64,000 bases of DNA from Leucaena leucocephala (GCA_037074615.1 CM073546.1:8983501-9047500); one strand, 5' to 3'; numbered from the stretch's first letter, positions 34,477-47,084 are shown. The notes: generated by a model from the letters alone, not told the origin. Program-made: numbers and translations.

Positions 34477-34619
34477 GTGTGTGTTTGGGATGTAGGTTTG
34501 AGAATAGATTTTAATATGAAACCATGGTTATGTGAAGTAAGAGTCAAATAAGATTTTTTTTAAAAAAAATCACTTCGAGGACTGAAACCATGGTTTCAAA
34601 ATAATTTCCCCTGCAGCTT

Positions 34620-36107
34620 CTGTCATATGTATCCGTTGGCAGCATTTATTATTATCGTTAGGCAGTATTTATTATCCGTTACCCTGCTTGTTTTTCACTT
34701 TTCTTTAGCTTTGCACACTGCTATATTCTCCTGCGCTTCGCCTTCTATTTCCTCCCGACTAGTGTCGCTACGCGCGCTTCAGCCTCTGCTTCCTCCTGAC
34801 CAGCTTCCTTTCACCCCTGCCGAGCTTGCCTCTTATCACGTCCTGTGCCTTCACTCTTCTCTGTCCCGATCTGCTCTCACAAACCCATCTGAAGACATTC
34901 TCGGCATGTAGATCTTCAGGTGAGCTCGTGTCGTGCCGTCGTTGTTCCTGAACACTTGACCTGTCTACTCCAAAATCTTGCTGTGTCGTCGCTAGTGTCC
35001 GACACTCTATTTTCTATATCTGGGTAATTGTTTTTCTTTCTGGTTTCATCTGTTGAAAATTTTCAAGATTAGTTTCTAGATTAAAGACAAAAGAATTGGT
35101 ATTTTCTTTCCTTTATAGTATAGTGTTTGGAAGTTTTTGTGCATAACAACGACTATGGAATCTGGATATTGTTTCAAGCATCTGTACTAAACTACAAATC
35201 TCTGATTCTCAATTGTTTTGCGTGTGTTCAAAGTAGTTATTTATCTACTGATTATGTTTCTTTGCTGGTTGATCGGAGAAAGTCTCTGATCTACCAATGC
35301 AGTCATTTGACATTGATGTTACTGTTTGACATTACAAAAGAAAGCTGTTATAGTTGTGACTTTTGCTGCCATTAGCGCAATTCTAATTTTGTTGGTTCTC
35401 TATTACTTATTCTACAGCAATTTCTTTGTTCAAAAGCTCACACGTGAAATCTTGTTGCATTAGGGATTATTGTTCCTTGCCTCTTGGATATGTTCTTTGG
35501 CATCGCTGTACTTGCTTCACTCTATCTAATTAGCGACCAAGTTTTGAAATTTTTGCTGGGCTATTGTAGAATTCAGATTTTAGTCTCATCGATATTGAAA
35601 ATTTGATCTTTCTTAAGCCTAGAGTTTAGAACTAAATTATTGTCGTTGAACTTTGGCTGAGTTTATGTTTCTATGATCATTGATTTGAGTTGCTGAACAT
35701 AGAAATCAGTTTGAGCCACTGTATTTAGACTTCAAACTTGATATTTTGAAAAATGTGTTGGTAAATTAGCTGTAAAAATTTGGTAGAGAATGATTTTTAG
35801 AGGTATTCATTTAAATTGTGTTGGGTATCTTTTGAAAATATAAACATTGGTGAATTGTTTACTACTATTGTTCTTTTGGATGATCTCAAGTGTTCTTACC
35901 TTGTGATTGACCCTCATTTGATAAAGTGATTTATCTGGTGTTTCAATTTTTGGTATGTAAATAATAAAAGTATACCTATTATTGATGACTTGCTTATATT
36001 TTCATAAATTCATGCTCAAAATTTAGTATTTGACCAGGTAGTGATGACTTGCTAGTATGTAGATTTTTCTTCCTGCTTGATAGATCTTTGCCATTTGATT
36101 TTTTCAG
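34620..36107 (+). promoter_or_regulatory. Harbinger promoter/5' leader with probable 5'-UTR intron
   Basis: A C/T-rich, relatively GC-rich leader (34,680-34,919) ends at a donor-like CAG/GTGAGC (34,920). A long T-rich stretch ends at TTTTTTCAG/ATT (36,107), 47 bp before the ORF1 ATG. This fits a leader exon plus an intron of about 1.19 kb. A 94-codon frame at 34,627-34,911 is C/T-biased and looks like leader rather than protein. Confidence 0.4.
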
Positions 36108-36154
36108 ATTAGATATCCAGTTATGAAAATTAATTATTTCACTTATGTAGTACA

Positions 36155-37148
36155 ATGGTCAAGGATAAATCTAAAGCTTCATGGGATGCTAGCACCACTA
36201 AGGTGTTCATTGACCTCTGTATTGAACAATTTCGCAAAGGTTAAAGAAAAGGTAATGTGTATACAAAAAAGGCATGGGCCAACATTTGTGATGGGTTCAC
36301 AACAAAGACTGGGAAAGTCTATGAGAAAATGCGGTTTAAAAACAAGTATGACTCCATACGAAAGGAATGGCAGATGTGGAACAAATTGATTAATGAGACA
36401 GGGGTGGGCTGGAATATGGAGAATAATACAATACAAGTAGAAGATGAGTGGTGGGAGAAGAAAAAATTGGTATAAAAAGGATATTTCATGATATGCTATA
36501 TTTTCAACCCGTATCACATATAATTGTCATTTCTGATTGGTGTTATATGTGTAGGAAAATCCACAATATGAGAAATTTAGAACAAAAGGTCTCTCGTTTG
36601 GGGCTGAGTTAGATGAACTGTTCAGTAATGTGGCAGCCACAAGGCCAAATGCATGGGCACCATCATCCATGACACTTCCAACAGAACAGACAATAGGATA
36701 CAACAATGATGATAATATGGATCTAGAAGAAGGGTCGGGAGATAGCGATGAAGTTTTGGTGGCTCCAACTGGCATATGTAGGGATATCAATTGAATGACG
36801 TTCAACATATCTCAAGGGACCAGTGGTGAAGGTAGCATGAGGGAGAAGGAGCCAATGTCTAGTAGCGGCTCATTAAGGGTTAGGAAGAGGAGTGTAGGGA
36901 TGAAAAAGAAGAAGAAAGGACATGCATCAACTAGAATAGCAGATGCACTAAGTGAAATTGTTGATTTAACTAAGGTAGAGGTCGAACATGCTCACAAAAG
37001 GGCAGATGAAGCATGTGCTAACATACAATCTATTACAAAAGTCATGAAACACCTAACCCAACTTGATGAAGTACTCGCTGACGATGATTGGTATCTACGA
37101 TGCACAAAACTCATGTTGGATCCCACAATGAGGGAAATGTATGCTTGA
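36155..37148 (+). pseudogene. Harbinger ORF1, Myb/SANT-like DNA-binding protein, broken
   Basis: The ATG at 36,155 gives MVKDKSKASWDASTTKVFID, the start of a Myb/SANT-like domain. After an in-frame TAA at 36,242-36,244 the domain continues with KKAWANICDGFTTKTG, QMRFKNKYDSIRKEW-like text and WNKLINETGVGW. A likely intron runs from about 36,469 (GTATAA) to 36,554 (GTGTAG), after which ENPQYEKFRTKGL continues. A TGA at 36,792-36,794 again breaks the frame. The rest is Ser-rich, then a basic RKRSVGMKKKKKGH tract and a helical tail ending at 37,148. In active relatives this protein binds element DNA and helps the transposase enter the nucleus. Two stops imply it is inactive unless bypassed. Confidence 0.8.
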
Positions 37149-37461
37149 CAAATGGGAATGAAGAAGCAATTGTTAATATTTTTATGGCACTATTGTTATG
37201 GAGATTGAGACATTAATGTTATGACTAGTTATGCATGCGTGTTGTAGTTCTTGAATCTTGTTGTGTAACCAAAATCACCTTCCTACTTATGTGTCAATTT
37301 AGGTACCAGTTATTATATGTATGGACATATTGATTAACAAATCTCTAAGACATTGATTTTGCTCTTTTCGTATTATTTTCTTTTCATTTCATCACTGATC
37401 ACCTTATTCATTGACATTGAGAAATCTAAAATTAATCTCTCTCTGCACAGGTTAAACAAGT

Positions 37462-38739
37462 ATGGGGGACGATAATAAAAACTTGATAGAAGCTTATAAG
37501 CGACGGGTAAAGAGGATTAAACAAGTTGGCATATTGGTTGACAGTTATGTAGCACAATATTTGTCTAAACAACCAATACGCACTAGTGATCACACAGGTA
37601 GCAAATGGGTTGAAGTATTATGCGGTCATCCAAAGCGTTGTTATGAACAGTTCAGAATGGAACCACGTGTTCTTTGACCTTTGCATTGAATTGCAGCAAC
37701 AAGGGCTTAAAGAAAGTCAGAACATTAGAATACATGAAAAGGTAGCGATATTTTTAAATATTGTTGGACATGGGGAGACCAGTAGGATGATGCAAGAAAG
37801 GTTTCAACACTCAGGAGAGACGATTCACAGACACTTTCATGATGTCTTATTATCTTGTTGTGGACTTGCAATATCAATCATCAAACTCCAAGATCCAATG
37901 TTTAAAAATGTGCATAGCAAAATCAAACTTGACCCTCGATATTGGCCATTTTTCAAAAATGTGATTGGAGCAATAGATGGCACACACATTCCTTGCATCG
38001 TCAATGCCAATGAACAAATGAAATATATTGGTAGAAAGGGGTTCATGTCGCAAAATGTAATGGCAGTTTGTGATTAGGACATGTGCTTTACCTTTGTCTT
38101 GGCTGGATGGGAAGGCAGTGCACATAATGCCCGTATATTCAGTCATGCCTTGACAACTCCTTCCATGAACTTCCCTCATCCGCCTCAGGGTATGTTTGTA
38201 ATATGTTCAATTGGTTTCTCTTTATATGGGAATACAAATTTTCAAAATAACAACTTTTCTTTCATGCAAGTAAATATTATTTGGTTGATGCTGGTTATCC
38301 AACACCAATTGGATATCTAGGTCCATACTGACGTGAGCATTACCATCTTTCTTATTTCTGACGGTCATCTAGATTGGTTAACCTTAATGAAGTTTTCAAT
38401 TATGCTCATTCAAGTTTGAGATACATAATAGAAAGACCTTTTGGGGTATGCAAAAATAAGTTCGCAATATTACAAAGCATGCGCAGCTACAACTATCAAA
38501 CACAAGTGAAGATCGTTTGTGCAACGATGGTAATACACAATTTCATTAGAATAACCTCTATTACTAACCCCGATTTTACGCCACAGGACGAAGATGATGA
38601 TGATCCACTACAAGATGATGATGGTGATGATGAGAATGACTCTTCACGGATACCTTTATCCATAACCTCCTCATCTAAAATGGCTCGTTGTCGTGATTTC
38701 ATACGAGATCAATTTATTTATTATAGACAAGACCAATAG
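37462..38739 (+). pseudogene. Harbinger DDE transposase (DDE_Tnp_4), broken
   Basis: MGDDNKNLIEAYKRRVKRIK starts at 37,462. A single-base shift near 37,672 moves the reading to FFDLCIELQQQGLKES and a helix-turn-helix-like region containing QERFQHSGETIHRHF. The first catalytic Asp lies in NVIGAIDGTHIP (about 37,976), the second in VDAGYPTP (about 38,286) and the Glu in YIIERPFGVCKNKF (about 38,431). TAG at 38,075-38,077 replaces a codon in the VCDxDMCFTFVLAGWEG block. A probable intron lies at 38,190-38,270. The C-terminal part is acidic, with runs of Asp. All three catalytic residues survive, so the break count is small: one shift, one clear stop and one unclear stretch near 38,330-38,370. 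Confidence 0.85.
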
Positions 38740-39210
38740 TTATACATTGTACAGTTATTTGATGCCCCTTGTAACATCTAAGTAATGAAATTTAATTTTC
38801 CCTTATTCCTACAACATCAAATCTCTATGTTAATCAATCGTATTATATGTTTCTCATTTGTATATACATAAATTAATTTATTATATAAATTTAAATTATC
38901 CACACAAATTAAATAAAAAGGTACTATTTCAGTGGGAAAAAATTAAAATTTAGGTGAATATTGTAAATTTTTACCTTGCTTAAACACATATGTATATGTA
39001 ATATTTTTAAATCACTTAAATGAAAAAATTAAAAATCAAATTTATTCTTTATGTAATTATGATATTAGTTTATGTCCTTTTTAGCAAATTGCCTATGGAA
39101 AAGTGATTCTGCTACTAATCATCTAAACATCTCCAATTTTCAAAATCAATTTTTTCCTAAAATCTATTCTTCTCAGAATCTATTCTCTAAAAGCTAATCC
39201 AAACACACCC

Positions 39211-39345
39211 TAAGAAAGAGAAGGGTCAAGGGTAGAGAAGGGTATGAAGTGGTAGACGAGCTAGTAGTAGCCACGAAGCACAGAAGCAGCAAGATCTCCA
39301 AAAAAACATGTGAATGAGAGGGAAAGAGGAAGGCACATGTGTGGA
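39211..39345. repeat. Paralogue of 32,965-33,075 and right flank of Harbinger
   Basis: GGTCAAGGGxAGAGAAG, GAAGTGG, AGTAGCC and AGATCTCC occur in the same order in both, with about 20 bp inserted here. It begins with the right TAA duplication. Confidence 0.8.
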
Positions 39346-39733
39346 CTATGCGATACAGGGTGTGACAGTATAATTTAAATAATTTTTTAATAGAATGATT
39401 TAAATTTTGACAATTTAAAGTTTAATATATATAACCATCTATTAATACACTATAGTCCACACCCATGAACATATAACTATATATGGCAACTGCATTAACG
39501 AATTGAACAAAAGAAGATGAGAGGGAGAATTACCTTAAGCTCTTACAGGCTGCAGAATGAGAGAATAGGTGAGAGTGCTGCCAAATGAATGGAAATTAAA
39601 AAGGTGGTACATGATGTTTTTTTAAGACTAGGGTACTAATTAAAGCTTCTAGAAAATTATAAAAATTTAAATTCTATTATGCTATCTCGCATTATCTTAT
39701 TATCAATATTGTTATTTATTACTATTCTTTTTT
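39346..39733. other. No recognisable gene
   Basis: AT-rich. Around 39,530 the minus strand has a donor-like AAG/GTAATTCTCC following a pyrimidine-rich stretch, possibly more of the lost leader seen near 33 kb. Confidence 0.35.
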
Positions 39734-40463
39734 AAACCAATTATTATTGGCTAAAAGTCTAACTAGATTTTCAAATTTTATTTTTATAATCTATCAACAC
39801 TTACTCCATGTTTGGATATGAAAACAAGTTGAGTGGAAAAAATAGGGAAAAAGAAAATGATGAGAAAAGAAAATGAGAGAAAATGATATATTTCATCTTG
39901 CTTGGATGAGTGAGAGAAAATAGAGAGAGAAAAAATTAATAAATATTTAAATAACTAAAATATATATACCCCTATATTAAAATATATTACATTTAAAATT
40001 AAATTAAACAAAATTATTTTAATATCAGCATCATCCAATAATTTAAAATGATAAAGGTATATTTTAAAACAAAATAATTTACCAAAAGTGTTATATTTAA
40101 ACCAATTATTATTGGCTAAAAGTCTAAATAGATTTTCAATTTTTTTTTATAATCTATCAACACTTACCCCCTATTTGGATGTGGAAAAGAAGTTGGGAGA
40201 AAAAAATAGGAACACAAAAAACAATGATAAGGGAAAAATAGAGAGAAAATGATATATCTCAATGAGTGAGAGGAAATTGGGAGAAAAGAAAATGAGTTAA
40301 TATTTAAATGACTAAAATATCCTTATCCTATATTAAAATATTTTATGTTTAAAATTAAATTAAATTAAATTATTTTAATATTAGCATCATCCAATAATTT
40401 AAAATGATAAAGGTAATTAGGGGGAAAATAAAAAATGGAATACTTTTCAAAATTAAATATAAT
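39734..40463. repeat. Tandem duplication, period about 365 bp
   Basis: AAACCAATTATTATTGGC begins both units (39,734 and 40,099). Each unit continues through AATCTATCAACACTTAC, a CATGTTTGGATATG or CTATTTGGATGTG phrase, and ATCATCCAATAATTTAAAATG. The two units have diverged by substitutions and small gaps. No coding frame is visible. Confidence 0.8.
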
Positions 40464-41015
40464 AAATGAAAATAAATAAATTATATATTATTCAATATTA
40501 CTAATAACTAATAAAAATCTAATATAAAGATGAAATAGTTTAAACATTACAAATGCAATATAACAAATTAAAACATTTTATTAAAAAAAATTAAATATAC
40601 AAAAATTAGCAAAATAACTTTTTCAAGTATTATTTATTTTTTCAAAAAATTGTCTTGTCAAAGCTATTGCCAAAACACTGCTCCCTCTCACTTATAAAAT
40701 TGTGCACTGCATTCTAAAGAATAAAAATCAAATCACAGATTCTATGGAGGAAAAAAAACATACAACTGCATGCATACACAAAAGAATGAGGTGTCCACAA
40801 ATAAAAATGGACATAATTAAGTAGATAACTAAATCTCATAAACATAATATTTTCAGTTTGAATTAAATTGTGCTTATGAAAACAGTTTTATTAAGAGAGA
40901 CAAAACTTACTTCAATAATCTCTATATCTCGAGAGAATTAGTTTCTAAACTATCGATAGGACAACGACTTATTTCTATAATAAAAAGAAAAGAAAAGAAA
41001 AGTGAGACGTAGTGT
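40464..41015. other. AT-rich stretch up to the CACTA insertion, no gene
   Basis: No recognisable element. An AAAAGAAAAGAAAAG tract lies just before the CACTA terminus. Confidence 0.5.
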
Positions 41016-41350
41016 CACTACTGCAAAAAAAAATTTAAATCGGTTTAAAATAGTATTCTACATTGGATAATGACTGGTGTAGAAACATACTGTTTAGAAA
41101 GCGTACACTTTTTAAATCGGGCGATTCACCGATATAGAATGAGTAGAATTTAAATCGATCCCTTTTGAAATCAGGAGTATAATTTACTAATATCTACACC
41201 GGTTATGTGGACTGATTAATCAATTTTTTAACCGGTTGTATTTACACCGGGTGTAGATTAATCAACTTTCTACACCTCACCATAAAGACAACCAGTGTAG
41301 ATGTTGTAATATTTACATATTGTTTCTACACCTGTCGGTATTCTTTATCT
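41016..41350. repeat. CACTA left terminus and subterminal repeat zone
   Basis: After the terminal repeat, words such as GACTGGTGTAGAAA, TCTACACCGGTTA, TTACACCGGGTGTAG and CCAGTGTAGAT recur in both orientations. In studied CACTA elements such motifs bind the element-encoded TNPA-type protein. Confidence 0.75.
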
Positions 41351-41739
41351 GGTTTAAATACATTTTTAAAAAATGACCCCTTCAATATTTCATCAATCAC
41401 ATCCCCTTCAAAGAGACAGTAGTAGAGACATAGTTCAAGATGGTAGAGACAAATCTTCAATTGCTCATTACATTATTCATTTAATAAAATTCAATAAAAA
41501 CATACAACAATTTGAACAGAAAAATAAAAAAAATATATTATGGTAATAACAAATACTATTAAAAAGGAATGATTATAACAAAAAAACTCAGCCTAAATAT
41601 TGCACAGGTCCTCAATATCTTGTTCAGGAAATATGTTAGATTGATTAAACATATAAAATATTAAATTAAATAAAAGAAATTAAGGCATTACTAAGATATA
41701 TTAAATTGACAGTAAATATATGAAATCATTAAAAACACA

Positions 41740-43860
41740 ATTTACCTCCTTAGTTAGGTCAGTCATATTTGACAAGATGATATTAATCATGTGTCTAACC
41801 ATGTAGAAGCCACACAAATTGCTTGCTTTGGGTTACTTTCGACTCTGTAATATTAACATAAACAAATTATATGTCATCAGCAAAAAACCTCATAGAACAT
41901 AAGACTTAACACTTTTATTACCTTCGATGTAATCTATTTAGGGTCCTTCACTGAGATGGCTTTCTAACACTTTTATTCCATGGAGGTTAGTTCATTCCTA
42001 GGAGTGATAACAGATTTCACATCTGCATGTCAACAAAGGCAAGTGCCCCTGTGTCACCCATAACTGAATCCATAGGAACGCATCTACATGGAACATTTCG
42101 TTAGATGCCAATCGGATCACATGTTGCATGGCACTCAAATTGGAAAGTGTGGGAAGTTAGCTTGGGCATGACATGACGTGATCCAAAACAAAATGCTTGG
42201 GCCATAATATAAAAGTCCCATTTGCCTGACTCACAGTCTTCACCACATCAATTAAAATTGGGACAAGAGTATCTTGAATTATCACATCTTCAACTGCCAC
42301 CCCTAACTGATCATCCTGAATTTGGATATAGGGGTAGTTGCCCCTAAGATATGGATAGAACCATGTGCCACTAACCTTTTGAAAGGATCTTCCACATTAG
42401 ATCACAAGGTTTAGCATCCTCTGACATCAGCCTGACCATGCAATAGCTCCCTTTAGTGCTAGGACAGGCTACATTTGAGAGCATTTGGGGGACACTTGGC
42501 TCCTATTGTCTTGATGTTATCATTTCAACATTTCTTCCTTGATCTTTGCTAACCCATCTTGTAATCGTGCCTCAATTGAAGCTTCTGCCTGTGCTTTAGC
42601 CTCTACCCTCATGGTGGATAACCATGATCCTAACTTTGCCCTCGACACATATGGCGAATATCGTGGAGATGATCCAAAATAATCTCTTATACCAACACCA
42701 CCTCCAACTCCCCTAACAGGGCCCCCATGCTCTTGTTTGCCTGTGGTAACAATCAAGATACTATTCCTACCATCTGACTTGAAGGAGTCATAGGCTACTT
42801 GTTGTTTAATATCAACCTATAACATATAAAGAGAAAAAAAATAAGAAATAATATAATTAGTCTACTAAAACAAAATAATAGAAGTAGTACTTACAATTTT
42901 TTCTGCAATCATGTGAGCGTGATTGCTTGTAAATGATCCGCTCCTTTTTTAGTGAGCGTACAACCATTTATCTTTGCGATGTATTGGAGATAGGGGAGCA
43001 AGAGTAACACTATGATCAGACTCAATAGCCTCTTTTAGCCTCTTCCTGTTAGCCCTCAATAAGTCTATTTCATCCTTTGTGTATCCCTTTGAGACATTGT
43101 GTGAGGCAATCATTCTTGAAAGCGTGTTCAATGACTTTTGCTCTTTTTTCCTATAAGACTTGAAGTTGTTAAAATCAATACATACAAAAGGAAGAAACAT
43201 GGGAAATACAATATTCCTTTTTCATGACATATCAACTCACCATAGCTATTGTTGTAGTCGAACCCTAACAAATTCTTCCCAAGTAGCTTTATCAATGAAT
43301 TGATACTTACTGCATGGAGAAGAATGAGGTTGACCATTTTTGTCCTAGCCATGCACATACTGACAAGCTAGTTGTGTCTGGAATGCCCTCCAATGCTTAG
43401 CGCAATAAGACAACTTCTTCTTCTTCTTCAAGACTTCATTGTTGGGAACATCGTGAGCTACAATAATTTACATTGAAAGCAGAGTTATCAACAAATAGTT
43501 GTGCTTTTAAGTATTGGTCTACATACAATATACAATAGTCAGTTCCTATACCCAGATAGAATCCTAAATTTGATTCTTCATGTAATTATCAATAGCATCC
43601 TAAGTCTGTATGGTGATGTTAGTCTTGTTGCGTGCTAGGAGGCTGACATAACTCATGCACTAGGTCCTGTGTTCACCAATTGGGTTCCAACGTGTGTCAA
43701 ACTCAATCGGTAGTAATTTCCCTTCCTTCCTATATTTTAAAATGTCTTTCAATTGTGTCACACTTCTGTCCGTCCTTTGATTAGAGTTGCTTAGAGCATT
43801 GCTAGCTTTATTCTGATTACCACTACCCCTATATTCCTATATACGTAATAACAAAAACAA
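41740..43860 (-). pseudogene. Second CACTA gene: Transposase_24-like with Ulp1-like C-terminus
   Basis: On the minus strand a segment around 43,300-43,850 reads KYRKEGKLLPIEFDTRWNPI, KHWRAFQTQL and DKATWEEFV in broken frames. It is followed by KSLNTLSRMIASHNVSKGYTK (42,949-43,200) and a Gly-rich plus helical stretch ending KAQAEASIEARLQDGLAKIK (42,520-42,756). This resembles the Transposase_24/PTTA proteins of plant CACTA elements. Downstream, GTFILWPKHFVLD (about 42,190-42,230) and SNLCGFYMVRHMINII (about 41,780-41,830) resemble C-terminal Ulp1 peptidase sequence, where the Cys-Gly-Tyr/Phe motif holds the nucleophile. The His/Asp part is not clearly readable. Introns or frameshifts separate the parts. 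Confidence 0.6.
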
Positions 43861-43949
43861 ACATAGTAAACAGACTTAAATCTTTTGCCTTTCATCAGAA
43901 TACACAAAACTTTTTCCTTTAGTATTTACCGATGGAAAGAAGTGCAAGT

Positions 43950-44450
43950 ATTTATCGTAGAAAACTACAAAACCTACATTAAATGAACATGTAAAATGTG
44001 AGCACGTACACGAGAAAATAAGTGTCTAGAACACGTACATGGCAAAGCACAATAAGAGAGAACAGAGAAGAACGACTGATCATAGCACAACCTAACAAAA
44101 ACCACACAGTATGATGAGTGGAGTAATGATAGACGACGTAAAAAATAAGACTGAATATAACTTGAGAAATGAGAAATGAAGAGACGCGCCAAGGGGTGGG
44201 CTTCAATAAAGTATTTTTATTAAGACTTTTTACACTAGTTAACATTTAAATATGGTGTAAAAATCATATTTTGAATATGAAACAATTAATATTTTGAATT
44301 TCAAAAGACTTTCTACACCTGATAACATATAACTCTTGTGTAAAAAAGGTAACCTTAAATTTTTTAGACCACTTTTTACACCAAATAACATATAACTCTG
44401 GGGGTTAAAAGGGTGACCTTAAATTTTGTAGATCACTTTTAAGCCACTAA
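43950..44450. repeat. Internal zone of subterminal-type repeats in the CACTA element
   Basis: Between the two genes, TTTTTACACTAGTTAACATTT, GGTGTAAAAATC, CTACACCTGATAACATATAAC and TTTACACCAAATAACATATAA recur. These words belong to the terminal zones, so this internal block may be an intergenic control region or a nested relic. AACATATAACTCT and GACCTTAAATTTT are each repeated at a spacing of about 70 bp. Confidence 0.6.
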
Positions 44451-44454
44451 CATA

Positions 44455-47084
44455 ACACCACTATTTTGCACGCTACTTTCATCATCTAAGGACTTCGTAT
44501 AAAAGGAATACCCATTAATATCAAATGAATTCCAATATATCATATTAAATTTATGACCATATGCCAACCATCTAACTGAATCAGATACACAATCATCATT
44601 TTCAACCTTCTATTTGAACTAATGTGTAAAAGATTTGTTGTGTTCTCTAATCAGCTTTTGCTCTATCATTCTATTATTTTATTTCTAGACAAGCTCTTTA
44701 TGAACAACTAGATAGTCTTAAACTTCATCAATATTATTCAAGATGTGTAAGTGTATTTGCTGCAATTCATTATGATCAACACTCTTCACCGACATTCCAC
44801 ATTGGCCCCTATTTGGCACGGGGTTCAGCGAGATTGGTAAGTCTTACTTTAGACATATAGTGTTTACAAAAATTCATAGCTTCTTTAGAAACATATTTTT
44901 TAACAATGGATGCCTTGGGACGATTTGATTTCTTCATGTACCCTTTAAGTATTTTCATGTATATTTCAAATGGATACATCCATCTTAAGTATATAGGGCC
45001 ACACAATTTTATCTCTCACATTAGATGAACGATAAGGTGTACCATGATGTCAAAAAAGCCTGGAAGAAATAGTTTTTCAAGTTAGCACAAAATAACATAA
45101 CCCTCGTGTTCCAGTTCATCCAACTTTTTAGTCGCAAACACTTTGTCATATATAGCATTGAAGAAGAAGCAAAGTCGGGTTATAATATGTCTCAAATCAT
45201 CTTGAAGGATTCCTCAAATAGCTATCGGGAGTAATTTTTGTATCAAGACATGACAATCATGAGACTTTTGGCCTACTAACTTCAAATCTTTCATTAACAC
45301 AATCTTATTAAGATTATATGAGTACCCAAAGGGAACTTTGATTCCTTTTAAACATTCACAAATACTTCTTCTCTCATCCTTAGATAAAATATTAATCTCT
45401 TCAACATAATAACTCCTCTCACCATTTGGCCTTGGATGTAAATCCTCACGTATTCCCATTTCTTGTAAATCTAATCTTGCCTTCAAAGCATCTTTAGGAC
45501 TACCATGTAGGTTGAGAAGTGTTCCAACAATGCTGTCACACACATTTTTCTCTACATGCATGACATCAATATAGTGCCTTACCTAAAGATGTTTCTAATA
45601 TGGAAGCTTAAAGAAGACAGATCTTTTTTTCCATATATTTTTCTTACTTCTCTTGGTAGTCTTACTGAAAGTAATGTTGAAGTCTTTTACCTTTTCATAA
45701 ACTTGTTCTCCAGTCAATAGCTCCAGAGCATTTTCAAATTCTTGGTCACCAAAAATATTTTTCCTCAATCGACAGTATGGGTGGCCTTGCCTTAGAAATC
45801 TCCTATAACCTAGGTAGACTATCTTTCTTTCATGACAAAGTTGATAGTACCAAGTATATTCCTCACAAATTGGACATGCTTTATGGCCCTTAACACTATA
45901 CCCTGGATAAATTTCCATATGCAGGAAAGTCATTAATTGTAGAAAAGATCATGGCCCGCATATTGAATACCTTATTCTTAATCACATAAAAAATATCCAC
46001 ACCTTCCCATAGCTTCTTCAAATCTTTGATCAAGGGCATTAAGTAAATGTTTATGTCATTTCCCAGTTGCTTCAGTCCTGATATCAATATAGACAACATT
46101 ACATACTTACATCTCATACACAACAAGGGAGATAAGTTGTAAACTACCAAGAGGACGGGTCATGAAGATTCATGCCATCTGTACTAAGTCGCCTTAGGTT
46201 TCGTGGTTTATTGCCAAACTCGAAAAATAAGTCATCAATCTTGTTGCCTTACAAAGAATCATCTGGATGACGAAGCTTTCCATCACTAGTCCTTTCAGTC
46301 ACATGCCATAACATTTTTTTTGCATCATCTTCATTAGCAAAAAGCCGCTTAAACCTTAGTATAATTGGAAGATACCAGAACACTTTTGTAGGAGACTTGT
46401 TTGATCTGTGCCTTGGTATCTTACATATTGGATATTTCTCCTTATCTTCAAAATCTTTCCTGTACAATATGCAATCATTTAGGCATGTATGAATCTTTCT
46501 ATATTGCATGCCTAAAAGACAGATTATTTTTTAAGCAACATAGTAGCGTTTGGGTAACATGTTTTGTTCTAGAAACATGTCTTGCAACAACTCAAGCAAT
46601 TATAAAAACCTTCTATGACTCTACCTATGCCGTGCTTTCACACTAACTAATCTCAACACCGCATTCAACAGATTGTATTTTCTGCACCCTAGGTATAGAG
46701 GTTTTTCTGTATCATTACACATAGTACTATATGCATGTGATTGCATAAAAGCATCTTCTCTAATATCACGAATCATGTCCTCTACCCGATCATCAGTATC
46801 CATGTCATCATCAAAGGTATGTTCCAACTGTTTAGATGCACTCAACCTTTCCACATTTTCACCATGCCATACCTATAATGTGTAACTCTTGTAAAACCCC
46901 TCAAAAATTAGATGATTGTACATATCTGCAGGACTTTATTTCCTCTCATTCAAACAACTCACATAAGGACAATAAAACCTTCTATTGTCTTTATCACCAT
47001 TTTATTTAGCAAAATCCAAAAACTCTTTCACCCCTCCGCATACTCAATACTTGTTAGTTTAGCATTTATCCAACTATGATCCAT
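44455..47084 (-). pseudogene. CACTA TNP2-type transposase (Transpos_assoc, Transposase_21, DUF4218, DUF4216)
   Basis: The ATG at 47,084 gives MDHSWINAKLTSIEYAEG, the N-terminal Transpos_assoc domain, then a frame break. Next come ERLSASKQLEHTFDDDMDTD and KPLYLGCRKYNLLNAVLRLV at 46,621-46,854, CKIPRHRSNK near 46,420 and STINDFPAYGNLS at about 45,900-45,935. CPICEEYTW and VYLGYRRFLRQGHPY follow at 45,595-45,880. MHVEKNVCDSIVGTLLNLHG through SHDCHVLIQKLLPIAI covers 45,214-45,561. DUF4218 reads LRWMYPFEIYMKILKGYMKK (44,809-45,006). The DUF4216 start reads VRWLAYGHKFNMIYWNSFDI with NGYSFYTK, ending near 44,455. Length and domain order match the family. Several frameshifts make it a pseudogene unless some are introns. 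Confidence 0.88.

Larger units (their letters stand above)
34477..39210 (+). mobile_element. PIF/Harbinger DNA transposon, complete termini (4,734 bp)
   Basis: The left end starts GTGTGTGTTTGGGATG and the reverse complement of the right end starts GGGTGTGTTTGGATTAG. Both continue into GAGAATAGATT, giving imperfect inverted ends of roughly 35-40 bp. TAA flanks both sides (34,474-34,476 and 39,211-39,213), the 3-bp duplication typical of this superfamily. Inside, on the plus strand, lie a Myb/SANT-like ORF1 and a DDE transposase, the two genes expected of an autonomous element. Both genes carry stops or frameshifts. Splicing out the element plus one TAA restores continuity with the paralogous sequence at 32,965-33,075. 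Confidence 0.92.

Noticed and set aside
44000..44245. Overlapping 72- and 88-codon minus frames beside the CACTA TNP2 gene
   Set aside because: Cys/Leu/Phe-rich without any domain, located in the intergenic block and probably leader of the second CACTA gene.
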